Below are positions 10,351-24,324 of a stretch of 64,000 nucleotides of DNA, piece after piece. The stretch comes from Synanceia verrucosa (lineage: Eukaryota > Chordata > Actinopteri > Perciformes > Synanceiidae), in contig CM056552.1 of assembly GCA_029721515.1 (NCBI GenBank), forward strand, positions 28,968,392 through 29,032,391, given 5' to 3'. The position numbers and the translations under genes were made by a program. The notes under the pieces were generated by a model. It was not told where the DNA came from and searched no databases. It saw only the letters and a list, made by a program, of their open reading frames with translations. The number at the start of each line of letters is the position of its first letter. The first letter of the stretch is position 1.

Positions 10351-13300
10351 GAGTCCCCATAGCCATGTCATAGAGAAAGAGCATAGTTTTTGAACTTGAT
10401 GTCCTGTGTGACCTCTAGGGTGATCACAGAAACTTCACAACCACAAACTAGAGAGTTTGATCATTCAGAAGATGGATGGCTTTCCTCCATACTTTGATCA
10501 CACAGATGTGATCGCCATCCAACTGGGGAGAAATTTAACACCAAATCTTTGGAACAAATGGTGCCAAAAATTGCTGCAACAGCTCATGAAGCACAATAGA
10601 GCGTGGAAATGGCCATCATGTTCTGAGCCATTTAAACGATGAATGAATGTACAAATCCATTCACTCATGATTTTTCCTTATTTAGAACAACTTGACACAC
10701 AGTGCTGTGTTGCATTTCAAAATAATCTTCAGGTTCCCAAATTTCCAGATTATGTACACCACTTCTATGTGACATAATATTACAGACCTTCTGGGTGAAT
10801 ATGCATAAATCCACAAAATGTCACACAAACAGTAGACACCAAATAGTGCAAATAATCACAGTAACCTATCTAAAGGTGATGGTCCAACAAAGAAAACTTC
10901 AGTCAAACTGCAACTGCCATGCAATAACTGTGCCAGTAGGGGTTGCTATTAGCAACGGCATATTCAACTGCTGATTGTGGAATAAATACATTGTCAAATA
11001 ATTACACAAATGTAGAATGAAACAAGGAAAACATATATTTGTATACTTAATCATTTTATGTGTGTACTCATGTGTTTTCAATTTGTCGAGAAAAGAAAGC
11101 AGCAGCAACAGCAGATAAATGCAGTGCAGAGCTGCAGCTTAGAGGCTTCTGGTTCTGGAGGAAAAGAGGAAGGAAACTTCCACCCACACACTACTGTCGT
11201 ATCTACCAGAGGAGGGGGGAGACTGAGGGCAAAGCAGCCTGTATGAGGGAGAGAGGGTGACAGAGAGAGCAAAAGGCGAAGCAGTGTGAGACAGAAAGAG
11301 GACTGGGGGTGGATGAGATGAGAGCAACAGAAAATGAGGATTTAACACCTAAATTTAGCTGCTAAATGTGTCTCATGAGTGCACACAGAGGCAGACACAG
11401 CAGCCATAACATCTGATATTCAGAGCTGAATACCGGCAGAATTGTTCTACATTAAAACCACTGAGACGTTCATCACCACACCCACAAGACATGTATCACA
11501 TCGATTCAGCTGAACTTCTACTGTAGGAGGCTGCTGCGGATGTTACAAAAGACACTGTAGTGAAATAATTATGAACAGATTTTTAAACATATGAAGTCCT
11601 CCACATGTGTATATACCATATATCGTACCATAATTTACTAAATGGACATCATGCAGTACTGAAGACTTTTCAAATAAGTTGTTGTGCACCATAGTCAACT
11701 GTATTTAACAATATTTAATTGCCTAATAGCAAAATGATGGCGAGTGAAAATCCCGAGTGGCTAATCAAAAAGAGCTCTTTTTGTGTTACCTTGACCTGGA
11801 TGACTGAGAACCTACACAGACATTCTGAGTGGCTAGTAACTTTGGAAAACCACTGGTCTTAGGCCAACATTGTTTTGAAAAGTTCTCCGTAAAGAAGGCC
11901 CCGTCTCAGGAAATGTTTGTGTGCCCACAAAACGTTAATGTATACAACTGGTCTATGTGTGGTGCTGTCATACAGCCACAGAAACACAACAAAACAGAGA
12001 AGAAGAAATAGCAGAAGAAGAATTCACGACTATGATTCCAGAAATATCTCTATAGATGCCACGGTAGCATTTAGGGATTTATCCACTCTGGGAGACGGTT
12101 TCAAAAAACAATGTATATGGGCTCCTGAAATACCAGTTCCTTGTGGACAAAACAACCATATGACAAAACTCCTAAACCGGTTTCCATGTGGAAACCACAT
12201 GCTGCTCCTGTTCTCTGTGCACAGCAAATCTACGTGGTGCATAAACAATAAACACATGACTATTTATTCTGTACCATTTTTCAGTGCAACTAAAAATAAA
12301 TCAGTGACTAACGCTGTCTAGCCAGTGATACGGTATAATGCAGTTCACACATATTTACTTAAGCAGCAAATCAATGTCATTAACAGCGATTTATGTGCAT
12401 GCGCCACTGTTTGGCAGATAAATGCTGCCAACCCCTTATTATGGAGAAACAAACGAGCTGTAGTCAGCCGTAGTGCTTATTCTAGTGTCCTTTATGAAGG
12501 ATTTTCATTTATGCGTCTTAATCATTAAATGCTGTTACTAGATTATGAGTTGTGGAGATGCTAATAAAACACTGTTTAATTTTGAATTTTACAGACAAAG
12601 TGTTACAGGAACTGACACTGGATCACATGCTGGTGCTACAGCACATCTCACTGTGCACAAACAGTAAACAGCAGCTACACGTTTTGTTGTACGTCTGTAA
12701 GGATGGAAGAGCTGGGAGCGCTAAACTTTGAGGTTAAGATGATCTGAGCTCCAAGTTGTGACTTCCAGTGAACACACCATAAGACAAACTCTCACTCCCC
12801 AGGGTCCTAAAGAGTAACTGGGAGCAGCCTGTTGATCATCATCAGACCATTGTCTGTTATGTCTACCATGATAAAGACCAAATCATACAAAAATAACCTA
12901 TTGAATTGAAATCATAAAATAGTACTGCTACTACTAATGATAATAATAAAAAAAAAATAAAAAAAATTAATATTGGTGATTGCCATAATTAAAGCCCAAA
13001 TTAGACAAAAATAACTTATTGGGGTATCCAAAAAGCTTCATTTTGGAACTGGTATCAAAACAAAGGTACTGAACGATGCCCAGCCCTGCTGAAAGGTGAA
13101 TGTCTCAATTCTTCCATAGCAGGACCCCCATCCTGACATATACACAGCTCATGAAAAACAAGATGTTTTCTCAGGATTTAGACAGGTGTGATCCAGGTGT
13201 GGTCACAGTGTGCACGTCTGATGTTGCTCACAGTGGTCCAAGGACTTTTCAGGGAGTTTGTGTGTGTGCTTGGACACATGAAAAATTAGAGGGAACATTG

Positions 13301-16300
13301 ACCAGCAAACAAGTTAATGTCAAGTCCTGCATCGGGATCAGCATCAGGACTTATATCAGTGCTGTTTGCTGGCCCTAGCCCAGCACCTGCATTATTAACC
13401 CAGTTACAGTGACAGTTTGCTTTTTGCTTTGGCTGAAACCTGTGTGGTAAATCCAACTCCATTCTCAAATTACATCTTGTGGGAAGTGTATTTTGTCATG
13501 AAACAACATGTGGTTAAAGCTGCAGTAGGCAGGTTGGAGAAAATATGTATAAAAAAAAGATGATGTACAAAAAAGTACTCTACAATATGTTTCTAAACAC
13601 ATTTTATGTGAGGAACAGGCCTTACAGAATATCAGTTCATGTTTATTCAACATTGACTGGTTTCAGTGTTTCAAACATCATCACACTGAATCCTCTCAGT
13701 TTTCCAGTCAAACCCAACTTCAAGACAGTTTAGAGGCCACAGTATGTAGGAATATTCAAATAAACCTTTCACTTATCCTGTTGGTCAACATCAACCTAAA
13801 AGACAGATAAGGATAGTTTATCCTAATGCATTACCAGGATCAAATAAAGTCCTTATAATTACAAGATACTAGTTTCTGTCTGTAAAATCATTCTAAGGAT
13901 TTGTACAGCGGCTTGTCTTAACAAGTGAACAAGGTCCTGGATAACTCAGGCAGAAGGACATTAAAACATAACAGATGTAAACAAGTGTTTATAACCACTG
14001 CATTGTAAAACTTCTATTTTCTCTTCCTGTTTTCACTCTGAAAAGATGGACATCTCAACACTGCTATCAGTCTCGTTAGACATGTAGCCAATAAAATGCA
14101 GCAAGTAATGTGATGAGTTCTGTTGATCCCTGAGGCTAAACTGGGTCACCCCAGATAAAAAAAAACCCTCAAAATAAATGCACTAAAATATGTTTAAGTC
14201 ACAGAAATGCATGGAACACTGCCTAAACTATGTGCAAATACAAATGTGATGCTGTACAACTTCTATTTTTCGTTTTTTTAATGAACAAATTTAAATTTCA
14301 TCTTACAGAATTTCAGGCATCTAGCCGGTGGTGTTATTTAGGTGCTACACAGGATCAACTCAGTTGGCAGAAGAACTGTTGTTACTGTTGTGTCTGCAAA
14401 CAACAGGCTACGTAGAAACTGTGTTTCATCCAGTTTAACTGTTATCTCAGTCAGCAGTGTTATAACACTCTTAGCTGCAAGCTGGATGACATCATTACCA
14501 TTCTCACATATACCTTTAACTTTTGAGGGGCAGAAAAATATAATTTATCTTAGTATTACAACACAACAATGCATTGTAAAAACCATAACAGTGTAACTAG
14601 CATGGGAAAATAACACTTGTCCTTTGTGGAACATAACAAGTGTAAATTCATCTCGTAGTTTTGGGACACAGTGAAAGTCCACATAACTTTCATTAACAGA
14701 CACTTGATTGATTACGTCACTGCTCTGACCAAATGTAAAAATGCTGACTAACATTTCTGCATATCTGTAAACGTGCCTTTTACGGCCTTATCAGAGGAAA
14801 CATGTTTTGTAATTGAGCCTAACATCTAAACATAGAGTATCTAAACATTGACTTGTCATATCATCAGTGCATAACAGTAACATCATCAGCAATCACTTAC
14901 ACTATTAGGGTTTGATCTGACACTGACAATTATTGATTGAAGGACATTAGGTTTTCAAAAACTGGTTCTGCCATATAATGTTGAATAAAGCACTGATGTT
15001 GGATGGAGGACTCAACTGTGGCTTGATAATCCTAAAGTTCCCTCCTGTTCTACGTTACTGCATGATTTCACTTTCTCTTACAACATTCTCCCCTTGATGT
15101 TTACGTCAGCTGCATCAGATGACAGTTTTTGTGTGAATCATCATTTATTTGCACTTATGCATTCACACAGTAAAAAGACACTCATGCATTATGAAAAAGT
15201 CAGCATCTGAATGCAGAGCAGGCTCAGTGTCGCAGTGTGCTGAGAGGAAGAAATCTGAAAGTTTTTGTTCTTTTCAGCTTGTTTTTTTTTTTTTTCAAAA
15301 GCAATCTTTCTTCCATAGTGAATGCTTCTGAAAGAAAAAAAACTCAGATATTCAAGAGAGTGAAAGGGCAGAGAGTCAAATTAACTTTCCAAACACTTTC
15401 AGTGCAGGTATGCTTTCTGAAATCTTCAGCACAAACTTGCTGGGAACAATGTGTGTGTGGAAATATAGCCAAATTCCTCACTTACTGCCAATTTAAAAAA
15501 AAGAAAACAAAAGTTATTTAATAAGAGAACCAAACAGAAGGGTGTACAGTATGCGTTAGATGTGACTGATATATCCAAGATGTTAAAGTGATTCAGCAGA
15601 TAAAGCAGTAGAACTAGATGAATATATAGCCTAGCTAGAGATAGAGCTAAAGCCTCCAGACCAGAGTAGGTCAAAGGTTTAGAACAGCCTGTGCTATTAC
15701 ACATGACTGGACACAACCTTCAACCATTGCTCCAATTCCACAAAAGCACAATCATCATAATGATAATCACAATGAAAAATAATGAAGAGCATGAGAGTCC
15801 CTGGAGTGGAGCCAGATACTCTGGTCAGAGCTAGTTGATGCCACACTATGATTATTTACTTTTTATTTTTAATAATTAGATTGCAAGCTTTCTTTTGGAA
15901 TTGGCACATTCAATTATCTGCCCTCCCTGCTGTGCTTTTGATGCTGATGTAGCATTTAGCTTGTTGTTGAGGCTATTGTTCAGCCTCTGCAGCCTTTGTG
16001 AGCAGCTTTGAATGTGCTGATTAATTTTTTGCTTGTGCGTTTTATGTGCATCCACACATTTACAAGTCTCTCAGACACTTAAGTTGATGCAAACAATACA
16101 GGGACCTAATTCAGTCTGTCATAATCAAGCTCACCTGCCAGGTTGAGTATTTTTTGAGCAAATGCTTGACAATAACAGTGAAATGGCCTCTCAAATCACA
16201 AGGGTTTGCTAGCAATGTGGCTGTGCAGAAAATCACAGCCAAAATCAAACTGTTAAAGGCACTTATTTATCTTGTGACTTATAATAATTTTCCATTGTCA

Positions 16301-17419
16301 TCATAAGTCTGCCTTTTTTTAATACAAACACCTACAAAATTGTTGTGTCAATCACTTTTACACACCAACTCAAAAACATTTTTTCAAAAGCCACAAGGTT
16401 GACAGGGACTCAGAGCAGCAGTCCAATACAAAGTACTTAAGTAAAGTAAAAGTAAAAGCACTTAAAGACAAACAAAGTTGAAGATACAATGCAATAGACC
16501 AATAAACTGACTCAGTTCCAACTCAGCTTGCAGGATCTCTGTGCATATTGATCATGATAACATTTGACCTTTACATTAAAGTTCAGTGTCTCACTCAGGG
16601 ATCCATCACCATGCAGGCATTTAGATTTTTATTGGATGGCTGATTTAAAAAGTGCACACAAAATTGCCACATTTTGTTTTTTCTTTTTTCAGTGAGACAT
16701 ATGGAAGTGCACCACACTCTGCAGTCTCTGTTTAGTGGTGGACAGTATGTGGTGAAATAAGTTGCAGCTGTGACTGCAGCTGTTTAATAATTCTAATCAG
16801 TGGTGGGTGAAAAAAACATGTCAAACTACGTATTAACAAACCAAGGTATTGTTAAGTTTCTTATCATTTGACAAAATTGAATTAAATACCATTGGAAACA
16901 CATTTAGTGTGTATTTGTCAAGGTAATAATAAGTAGTTTGCTACCTCAATCTGCAGAAAAGGAAAACCATTATAACACAACTGAATATGACTTTCTGTCT
17001 ACCATCTCTGTGTTACTGTGTATAACTTTACGGGTGTGTATTTGAGATCGAAATGAGGGTGTGGTCTGAGGAAAAGGGGTAAGAAGTGTCATGGCTGCTG
17101 TAATCCCATCACAAGGTGCCTCTACTTTAAAGTTTAGTTTGTGAATGTTAATTATAATGGAAAACACTGACAACTGTTGTCCACCAATGAAACTACCGAC
17201 ATTAAACACAAAGAAACATGTGAACCAGTGATTCCAGCTTTCTCCAGATAGTCCTGACACACGTTTTTGTTTGGAATTTTATTTGGAGTGAGAATCGTCC
17301 ATGTCTAATATCAAAACGGCACTTGGCCAAATAATGTTTAGTGTGTGTTGTCTGGAGGGGAAAATGTATTCTGCTCCAGTCTATTTCTATGGTTTAGGCA
17401 GAGCAAAAGCAACCTCAGC

Positions 17420-17423
<4 letters not shown>
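10351..17423. other. Long stretch without recognisable genes
   Basis: About 7 kb. I see AT-rich low complexity at 12930-12975 and, at 13045-13090, a segment ending in GGTACTGAACGATGCCCAGC that resembles the outer end of a teleost hAT-type element, too weak to delimit. Open frames (for example 11917-12321 and 15426-15716) carry no domain I recognise. Confidence 0.45.
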
Positions 17424-17450
<27 letters not shown>

Positions 17451-17463
17451 TGTGTGTGTGTTT
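17424..17463. repeat. (TG)n microsatellite
   Basis: TG dinucleotide array with a single interruption (TTTG). Confidence 0.95.
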
Positions 17464-19133
17464 GTATGCTGCAGGATATCTCAGAGGTCAAATGAAAAGG
17501 TCACAGGGTGCCAGTTAAATGCCTTTTCATAGCATCCCAAACATGCTTGAACTCTGAAATACTGTGGAGTTTGTTTACCTAGAGCTCCAGTAAAGGTGAA
17601 ACTTTGACTGTTGGAACAGGATTGGGCTTCCAGCTGATGCTAATTTCTCACCTCGATCCCTCATCTCGTTTGCATGAACTGTCAGCTGCTGCAGCAGTTT
17701 CACTGTGCAACTGATAGTTTCAGTGTGTGAGGCGTAATTATGAGATGCAGATTTGAGATGAAAATTAGCTCTCATGGAAATAATGCAGAGGCTCAGCAGC
17801 AGCTTTGGGGTATATTTAGACACTACACATGATTCATATGTCATTCATAGCCTGATTTATGATGTATTTTATACCTAAATAAAAATCAGTAATTTCTGAT
17901 TTATGGGGTGACAAATTTGTCTACAAAATGCAAAAAAAGTATTTTGAACCTGGCTTTGTCCATGTAATGTTAGAAATTCAGCATACATTTAATAAGATGA
18001 TGCATATAGATGTTAATATAATATACATTAAACATTTTCAGAAAACTTGCAATGCTGATATTCCCATTCCATAGAAAATTTGATTTTTATGACTTGTTAA
18101 ACAATAATTTGTTTCACTCTGCTTTTGTCTGTTGTGTTTATGGTGGATTTTGGTGTTTCGTAAAATAGGTGGACAGTATAACATTTGAAGTGATTCAAAA
18201 TAGCCTATTTATGTTTTGTTAAAAATACCTTTGTCTTTATATAAATGATGTAATGTGATCAAGCATCCTTATCGCCCATTATTCAACCCCAAGATTTCAG
18301 GTTTCATCCATGTTATATTGCGTTATGGACATCCTTTTTTCGACTCCTGAAAAACATAAATTGTCTTCCTCAAATTTAAAATGTTGACAATAAAGAAACT
18401 GATCGATAGTTGTCACTTCATCACACTCATTTTCATGCATTTGTCAGCATATGACCACACTTGTTGAAAATAACCACTATATTTGCCAGCCTTTGCATGT
18501 ACAGCTTGCTTCCTACCTGTGCCTCACCCTTGCTTTCAAGCAATTCGGCTGATGGAAATTAGAATTTCTGCTGCAGGCACAGCTGCTGTGCTCGCTCAGA
18601 TTTAGCACAGGATGACAGTTTGTAGTGTTATTCCATTCATTTGAGTCAAAGAGACATTTTGGCAAGAAAACTCACAGTCATGCTTCAAGATGTATTTGGT
18701 GATGCACTCTCAAGGTCTTAAGGCAAGACTAATATACCAGCATCCTATACGTACCACTCTATCCAGTACTTCATTTCCTTCTTTCCTATCTAACTGACAT
18801 TCACTATCACACACACCTAAAGATAAAGTTTTTCAAAGATAAAGTGCTCCATGTTTTTCTCTACTTGACATTACTGTAGGATGTGCCACTCACCAGCTAC
18901 TGCACTTACTGGAGAAAGAGTGCCACACTGTAAGACCTGTAGTTAATTAGAAAGGTTGGCAGATATTTTTACAAAACATATCATCTAGTTCGTTGTGCCA
19001 ACATTGCATGTATTAAAGGTTTATCTTCTCTTCAAACTGTGAACTGAAAAATGCTTGAGTCTCCCTGCTGCTGTATGAACAGTTTGTGTGCAGCAGAAAA
19101 TTAATATGTATTCCAATAAGAGGACAAACATTG
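17464..19133. other. No gene recognised
   Basis: AT-rich sequence with no domain, RNA gene or clear repeat boundary. Confidence 0.45.
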
Positions 19134-19607
19134 CCCCTAATTTCCACCGGATGCGGAACGACGCCAACGTTTTGTCGAACCTGGTAGGTTTCTTTTCAAA
19201 TCAATGAGTCAGTTTCTACTGAATGTGGAACGCCGCCGAAGTACTGATGTCTGCCGAAAAAAAACCGAAAGAGCTTTTATTTTTGTCAGACGTCAGCACA
19301 TGGGGCATGCATTCAACACAGATCAGATCGTGTGGGACAGGAAGTCGTATATAAAACATCCGGTTTATTTTCAAAACAAAATAATTCACATTTGCGGCGG
19401 ATCGTATAATTAATTTCCTTCCACTCAGTATACACAGGGTGGTTCTTTTTCACTGACGCTCCATACAACCTACTATACTGTGTGATTATACGTGAATTCG
19501 CGAGATCTTGTTAGTCAGCGAGATCTCGTTCTGACGATTCCAGCTGCCTGGCATAGCCAAAGCAGGCGGATCTGGTGCGTCGTTCCTCATCCAGTGGAAA
19601 TTAGAGG
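19134..19607. mobile_element. MITE, CCCCTAATTTCCAC family, copy 2
   Basis: The left end CCCCTAATTTCCACCGGATG and the right end, read on the minus strand as CCTCTAATTTCCACTGGATG, form inverted repeats of about 30 bp. Flanking triplets are TTG (left) and TTA (right), compatible with a degraded 3-bp duplication. The ends match copy 1 at 4294-4687; the interior is about 80 bp longer and carries further inverted segments such as CGAGATCTTG and CGAGATCTCG. It is non-coding. Confidence 0.75.
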
Positions 19608-19623
19608 TTAGCGTGATAATATC

Positions 19624-19820
19624 TAGTGATGGACAAATGAAGCTTCATGAAGCATTTGTGGTATTTTTTGACTCCTCTAGATGGTGCTCTTTGTTTAAAG
19701 AAAAAGGCAGTGTAATGGAAAATTACGAAATTTCCATTACATCTTTAAACCAAGAGCACCATCTAGAGGAGTAAAAAAATACCACAAGTGCTTCCTGAGG
19801 CTTCATTTGTCCTTCACGCC
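19624..19820. mobile_element. hAT-type palindromic MITE
   Basis: The two ends, GTGATGGACAAATGAAGC on the left and GCTTCATTTGTCCTTCAC on the right, are inverted repeats, and the arms continue inward through CCTCTAGATGGTGCTCTT and its complement, so most of the element can fold on itself. TAATATC flanks both sides (19617-19623 and 19821-19827), a 7-8 bp duplication as expected for hAT transposons. It begins 16 bp after the preceding MITE. Confidence 0.78.
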
Positions 19821-19827
19821 TAATATC

Positions 19828-22111
19828 CAGGAAATGGGGAGATGAAACACTTCACATGTGTCTGAGCCGAGTATAACCTCCACGGCCAAGTTGATCAGTG
19901 ACACTTGTTTGTTATGAAGACAGTTAAAAATGAGGTTCTCTTTTCTTCCCAAGATCAGATGTAGAATCACCAACATATTGAATCATATGCAGCATTAAGA
20001 TGTGTTACTATACTATCCATAGGTCTACTGTAAGGGTGAGTTCCACTGTTTTAATTTTCCAGCTGGTCTGGTTTTGCAACATGGTCCAGACATTATGAAC
20101 AAAAGTCAAGTACAATGTTGTTTTGAGACTCAACAACTACCTCGTTGTGTATACCATGCTTTCCTACACCATGGCAAGAGTGTGACTGATGAGGAGTCTT
20201 GTTCGTGGCTGGCTAGTGAGCATGACTACAGGGATGCTAACCATTCTCCTACTGGCAAACAAATAAGCGGTGTGGAGCGAAGTGGAGGGACGTCGGTGTG
20301 CTGTAGCTCACTAATTATTGTCTCATTCGATGAGTATATTCATCAAATTCAGAGGTAGCAAACTCACAAATAGGCTTCTAGCTTTCCAAAAACAGGAGAA
20401 TCCATTTAACCAATGGAATGGCTCATACTGTGAATGGTTGTGGACTGCAGAGAGGTTGTTGTTGGTTGTTTGGTACGAACCAGAGTTTTAATCCAGTGTT
20501 CACACCAACAGAAACCAACCGCAGCAGTGAGGTAAACACTCCAGGGTTGATGTGATCACTCCCTCAGTCTTCTGGAGTCATACCAGGCATACTAAACATG
20601 ATCTCTTATGATCTCTTGTTGCACTGGATAAAAGCATCCAGCAAAAGTCATGTGAGAGGAAAAACATCTATTGTGCTGGAACAGAGGAGGATGATGGGAT
20701 GTTTGCCTTGATGTTCTTGTGTTCCCTCTTGTTTTCAAAGTGACCTTTCGCTGCCTGCAGTGCAGCGTTTGGCTGTCTGATGGTTGCTCAACGCTGTTTG
20801 AAGTCTGACTGCAGCACTTTCTGCTGAGTGATTAGAAAGATTGTTTGATGAGGGGATACATGGGAGGAGGAGAGGAAAACAGGAAAACACACTCCCATTT
20901 CCTCCCCTCACACGTGTGTGTTTACTGCTGTGTACACACTTCCTCTACAGGTTTCCTACCACACTCGCTCTCTTGCTCCCTTCGCTGAGCTGTTTGTGTA
21001 CGATCAAAGCAAAATAAAAAATAAACCTCACAAAAAATCTGAACTCTCTGTGAAACACTTCCCAAAGTCTTTGAAGAACATGAGGTACCTAACACTCTGA
21101 AGCATCAACGCTAACCAGCTCAGAGCTAATTAAATAGTAGCACTAAGTAATTAAGCCAAGTGGACAGAAAACAAAAACAGTGATGCAGGAACTTTTCTGT
21201 CTCTGTAAGACAACACATTAGCTATCCTATTTCTGGTCATTTCTAGTGAATAAATAAGCAATACATTCATAAGGGTCCAGGATAGACACATGAAACATTT
21301 TAGCATCAGAACAATGTCCTCAATTTCTTATTCATTCAAGCAAAAATTTTGAACATGTTTTTTGGCATGGATGAGTTTCTGTGGCAAATTTTCTGTTCAC
21401 TGTACATAGCTTTATGTGAAAAACTGAAAGAAAATAAATACAGGAAATATTTCGAAGGCTGACTACTATGGTGAAAATAAACATCTGAACATTTTGATCA
21501 GTAGAGCTCACACCATGACAAAACTGTTCATTTAGGTGATACTGACACAACAATTGGTTTTGAAGCATGAATGACATTTATAATTGTGTAGATTGTTCCA
21601 ATGCATGTCTGTTAAACAATGTTTTTCTTTTTCTTTTCTGTATCACAATTACACAGTCTGGCAATAAACAATGGTAGAAAGTGTGAATGTGAATTCTGTC
21701 CAATCTCTTGCAATAAATCTGTAACAGCAACTTTGTATTGATGAAATTCATATACTCTATGACATTTAGAAAAAGAGTGGCCTTATCCATAGTGGTTTTA
21801 TCGGAATATCTTTCCAGGATACAGCAGTTTGTGAACTGATACAAAACGTGTCTTTTTGATGGCAGTGTTGACAGAGGAACTCAGGATTTGGAGCTAGTCA
21901 GTCATAAGCTTGTACTGCTCGTTTTGAGAAATGCACTCATACAGTTTTACAGATGTTAATGATAATTCAAGAAGTGACTGATAAAATAGCCAAAGGTGCA
22001 TTACTCATGCAAACAAAACATACACTCCACACATGCACACACATCTGGTAAGGTATGCAGGTAATAACACAAGCACCTGTTCATTTCTCTCAGAAACAAT
22101 GCATACATGAA
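19828..22111. other. No gene recognised
   Basis: An open frame at 20074-20358 (94 codons) has no domain I recognise. No terminal repeats or RNA genes seen. Confidence 0.45.
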
Positions 22112-22130
22112 GACACACACACACACACAC
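22112..22130. repeat. (AC)n microsatellite
   Basis: Short CA/AC array. Confidence 0.9.
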
Positions 22131-22316
22131 GTTGGTTTAAGTCACCTTTGGGGTATTTAGACATTTTTACCTCTCCCTTTGGGAACAAATTTTTATTTCC
22201 TGAAAACTTACCGTAAGCCTAACTACAACAACTAACCCTAACCCTAACTACTGACCCAAAATCAAGGTTTGAACAATTGGGGACATGGATTTCAATCAAC
22301 TGGTATTAAGTCAAGT

Positions 22317-22318
<2 letters not shown>

Positions 22319-22369
<51 letters not shown>
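22319..22369. repeat. (AC)n microsatellite
   Basis: Uninterrupted AC array of about 50 bp, long enough to be length-variable. Confidence 0.95.
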
Positions 22370-22371
<2 letters not shown>

Positions 22372-22486
22372 TTTGGTATCATTCATCAACAAACACCAAC
22401 TGGACACTCGTGACAGAGCGACCCCTCACCACTGATGCAGAGGCTGAAACGGCAGAGTTCATCACACAGGGTGTCCGGGCTCTCCA

Positions 22487-23045
22487 GCTCTCCTGGTCCT
22501 CCTCCTTTTCCTCCTCCTTCTCCTCTCTTCTTCCTTGGTGACATCCTCTTCACCATCTTCATCACTCGCTCCACTTTGTCCATGCTGATGATGGATGGCT
22601 GTCAGCTGTAGATTTGGCAAACCTCTTATTTCCTCTTTCTTCTAATCCCACTTCTTTGTACTTTCTCTTTTCTTCCAGTTGTTCTTCAGTCTTCTTGGGG
22701 ATCTAGGTAACTTTCACCACTCTGCACTCACTTGTGTCTCGTCTCCCTCTCTTCTGTCATCTTTCCAGCACAGTGACTCTCTTGCTTTCCCTAAACCCCT
22801 CCTCTTTCTCCTCCTGCCTCTCTCCTCTTCTTCTCGGTCTTGTCTTTGTCTTCACCTCCAATCTTGCTCTCCACATAAACAATGCAGCATTTAATGAATC
22901 TGCTTTAATCCCACAAACACCTGAGCACTCCTCTGTGACTTATCCTTCCTCGTTCTTCTCCTGCTTTTCCTCCTCTTTCCTCTGTCTCCTTCGGCTCACA
23001 GAAAATCCGATGAACCAAGCTACGAGAGAAGTGAGGCACTGAGGC
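22487..23045. repeat. Pyrimidine-rich tract on the plus strand
   Basis: The plus strand is dominated by C and T with many CTCCTCCT and TTCTCTTC runs, and skewed sequence resumes at 23285-23600. Open frames here are Ser/Leu/Pro-rich products of this composition, not genes. Confidence 0.6.
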
Positions 23046-23251
23046 TAAAGAGAGAAGAGGGAGGAAGGGAGAGGCAGCATATTTACTTCTCCCCTCCTTT
23101 CTCTCCGTCTCTCGATGCTCTCCCACATCACACCTTCAAAACTCTCAGCTGCTGGTTCCAGAGAAACAATGCAGCTTGGTGCTTTTTTGTCTCTATGGAG
23201 TGCCATGCTCCATTATCTCTGTCCCACATGCACTATTTCATTCTGACAGTT

Positions 23252-23278
23252 CACACACACACACACACACACACACAC
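23252..23278. repeat. (CA)n microsatellite
   Basis: CA dinucleotide array. Confidence 0.95.
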
Positions 23279-23589
23279 GCAGTCTGTCTCCCTCCACAGT
23301 TAACTTCTTCAGTCAATCCATCTCTCTCACTCCTGCTTTCCATTGCTTCCTTCCTCCCTCTTGCCCACACTTTGTCCCTGTTCATCCCATTCCCTCCACT
23401 CCACCTGTTCCTTTGAGCCTCACATATTTCTTCCTGTCCATCTCTTCATCCCTCCATGATAGCTGACCCTTTCAGTATCTCTCTGTCTATTTCTGCCTCT
23501 CATATCCCCCCATTTCTCTGCTCATGCTCTGCATTAATCCCTTTTTCGTGTCTCTCCATAATAAGCTCATCATCTCCTCTGGAGAAGAG

Positions 23590-23628
<39 letters not shown>

Positions 23629-23638
23629 TCACACACAC
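23590..23638. repeat. (TC)n(AC)n compound microsatellite
   Basis: A TC run followed directly by AC runs with one CTC interruption. Confidence 0.93.
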
Positions 23639-24324
23639 GTTTAAGCAAGTTGGCAGGACAACACAAACTGTGGACACTTCTGCTCAGCTCTCTCAGACAC
23701 ACACACAGAAGTCTACCCTCTATTATACATACTCACACACTGCAGATCTGAGGCTGTGAACTCCAGGTAGTTGTAATGAAAAATCACCAGGGGGGTTTAG
23801 GACATGCTTTTTAATCACTGACCTGAGAATCCATACAGACTCTATGATCCTTAAGTGAAGTTTTCACTTTCTGGAAAGTGTAACACCTGACAAAATTGAT
23901 TGCAGGCAGGAAATTAAAAGTCGTCCCATGAAGAATTTTGAGGTTATCAGAGTGTTTTGAGGCAGCTGCTTCTGAGAGAATAACATTTTAGGACATTATC
24001 ACCCATGGGTTTCAGCATGAATCAAACGACAGTAAACTAAAATATTGATTGCAGTGGAATTTCAAGTTGACTCAAGGTCAGAAAAGACAATAACTTTCAT
24101 TGGTAATTATGCGTTGATAAAAGAAAAGTGATTGTATTTGCTTTCTCAGTGTGAATAGATTTAATTGGCCTGAAGATCTACAACTATACAGTAAAGGAAA
24201 AACAAAAAAAAGAAGGCAAGATGATACAAAGTAGACAATGCATGAGGGTATGCTAATGACAGCTAATGGTAGTTTGCTACAGTCATGTACAATGTTGTTA
24301 GTGTCTGAAAGTTGTTACAATTAT

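Noticed and set aside
20074..20358. Host exon candidate, 94 codons
   Set aside because: No recognisable domain, no convincing splice sites; kept only as unannotated sequence.
22239..22256. Telomere-like CCCTAA units
   Set aside because: Only about two units; chance or a minor interstitial motif.
22734..23042. Ser/Leu-rich 102-codon protein
   Set aside because: Product of a pyrimidine-rich tract; the composition explains the open frame.
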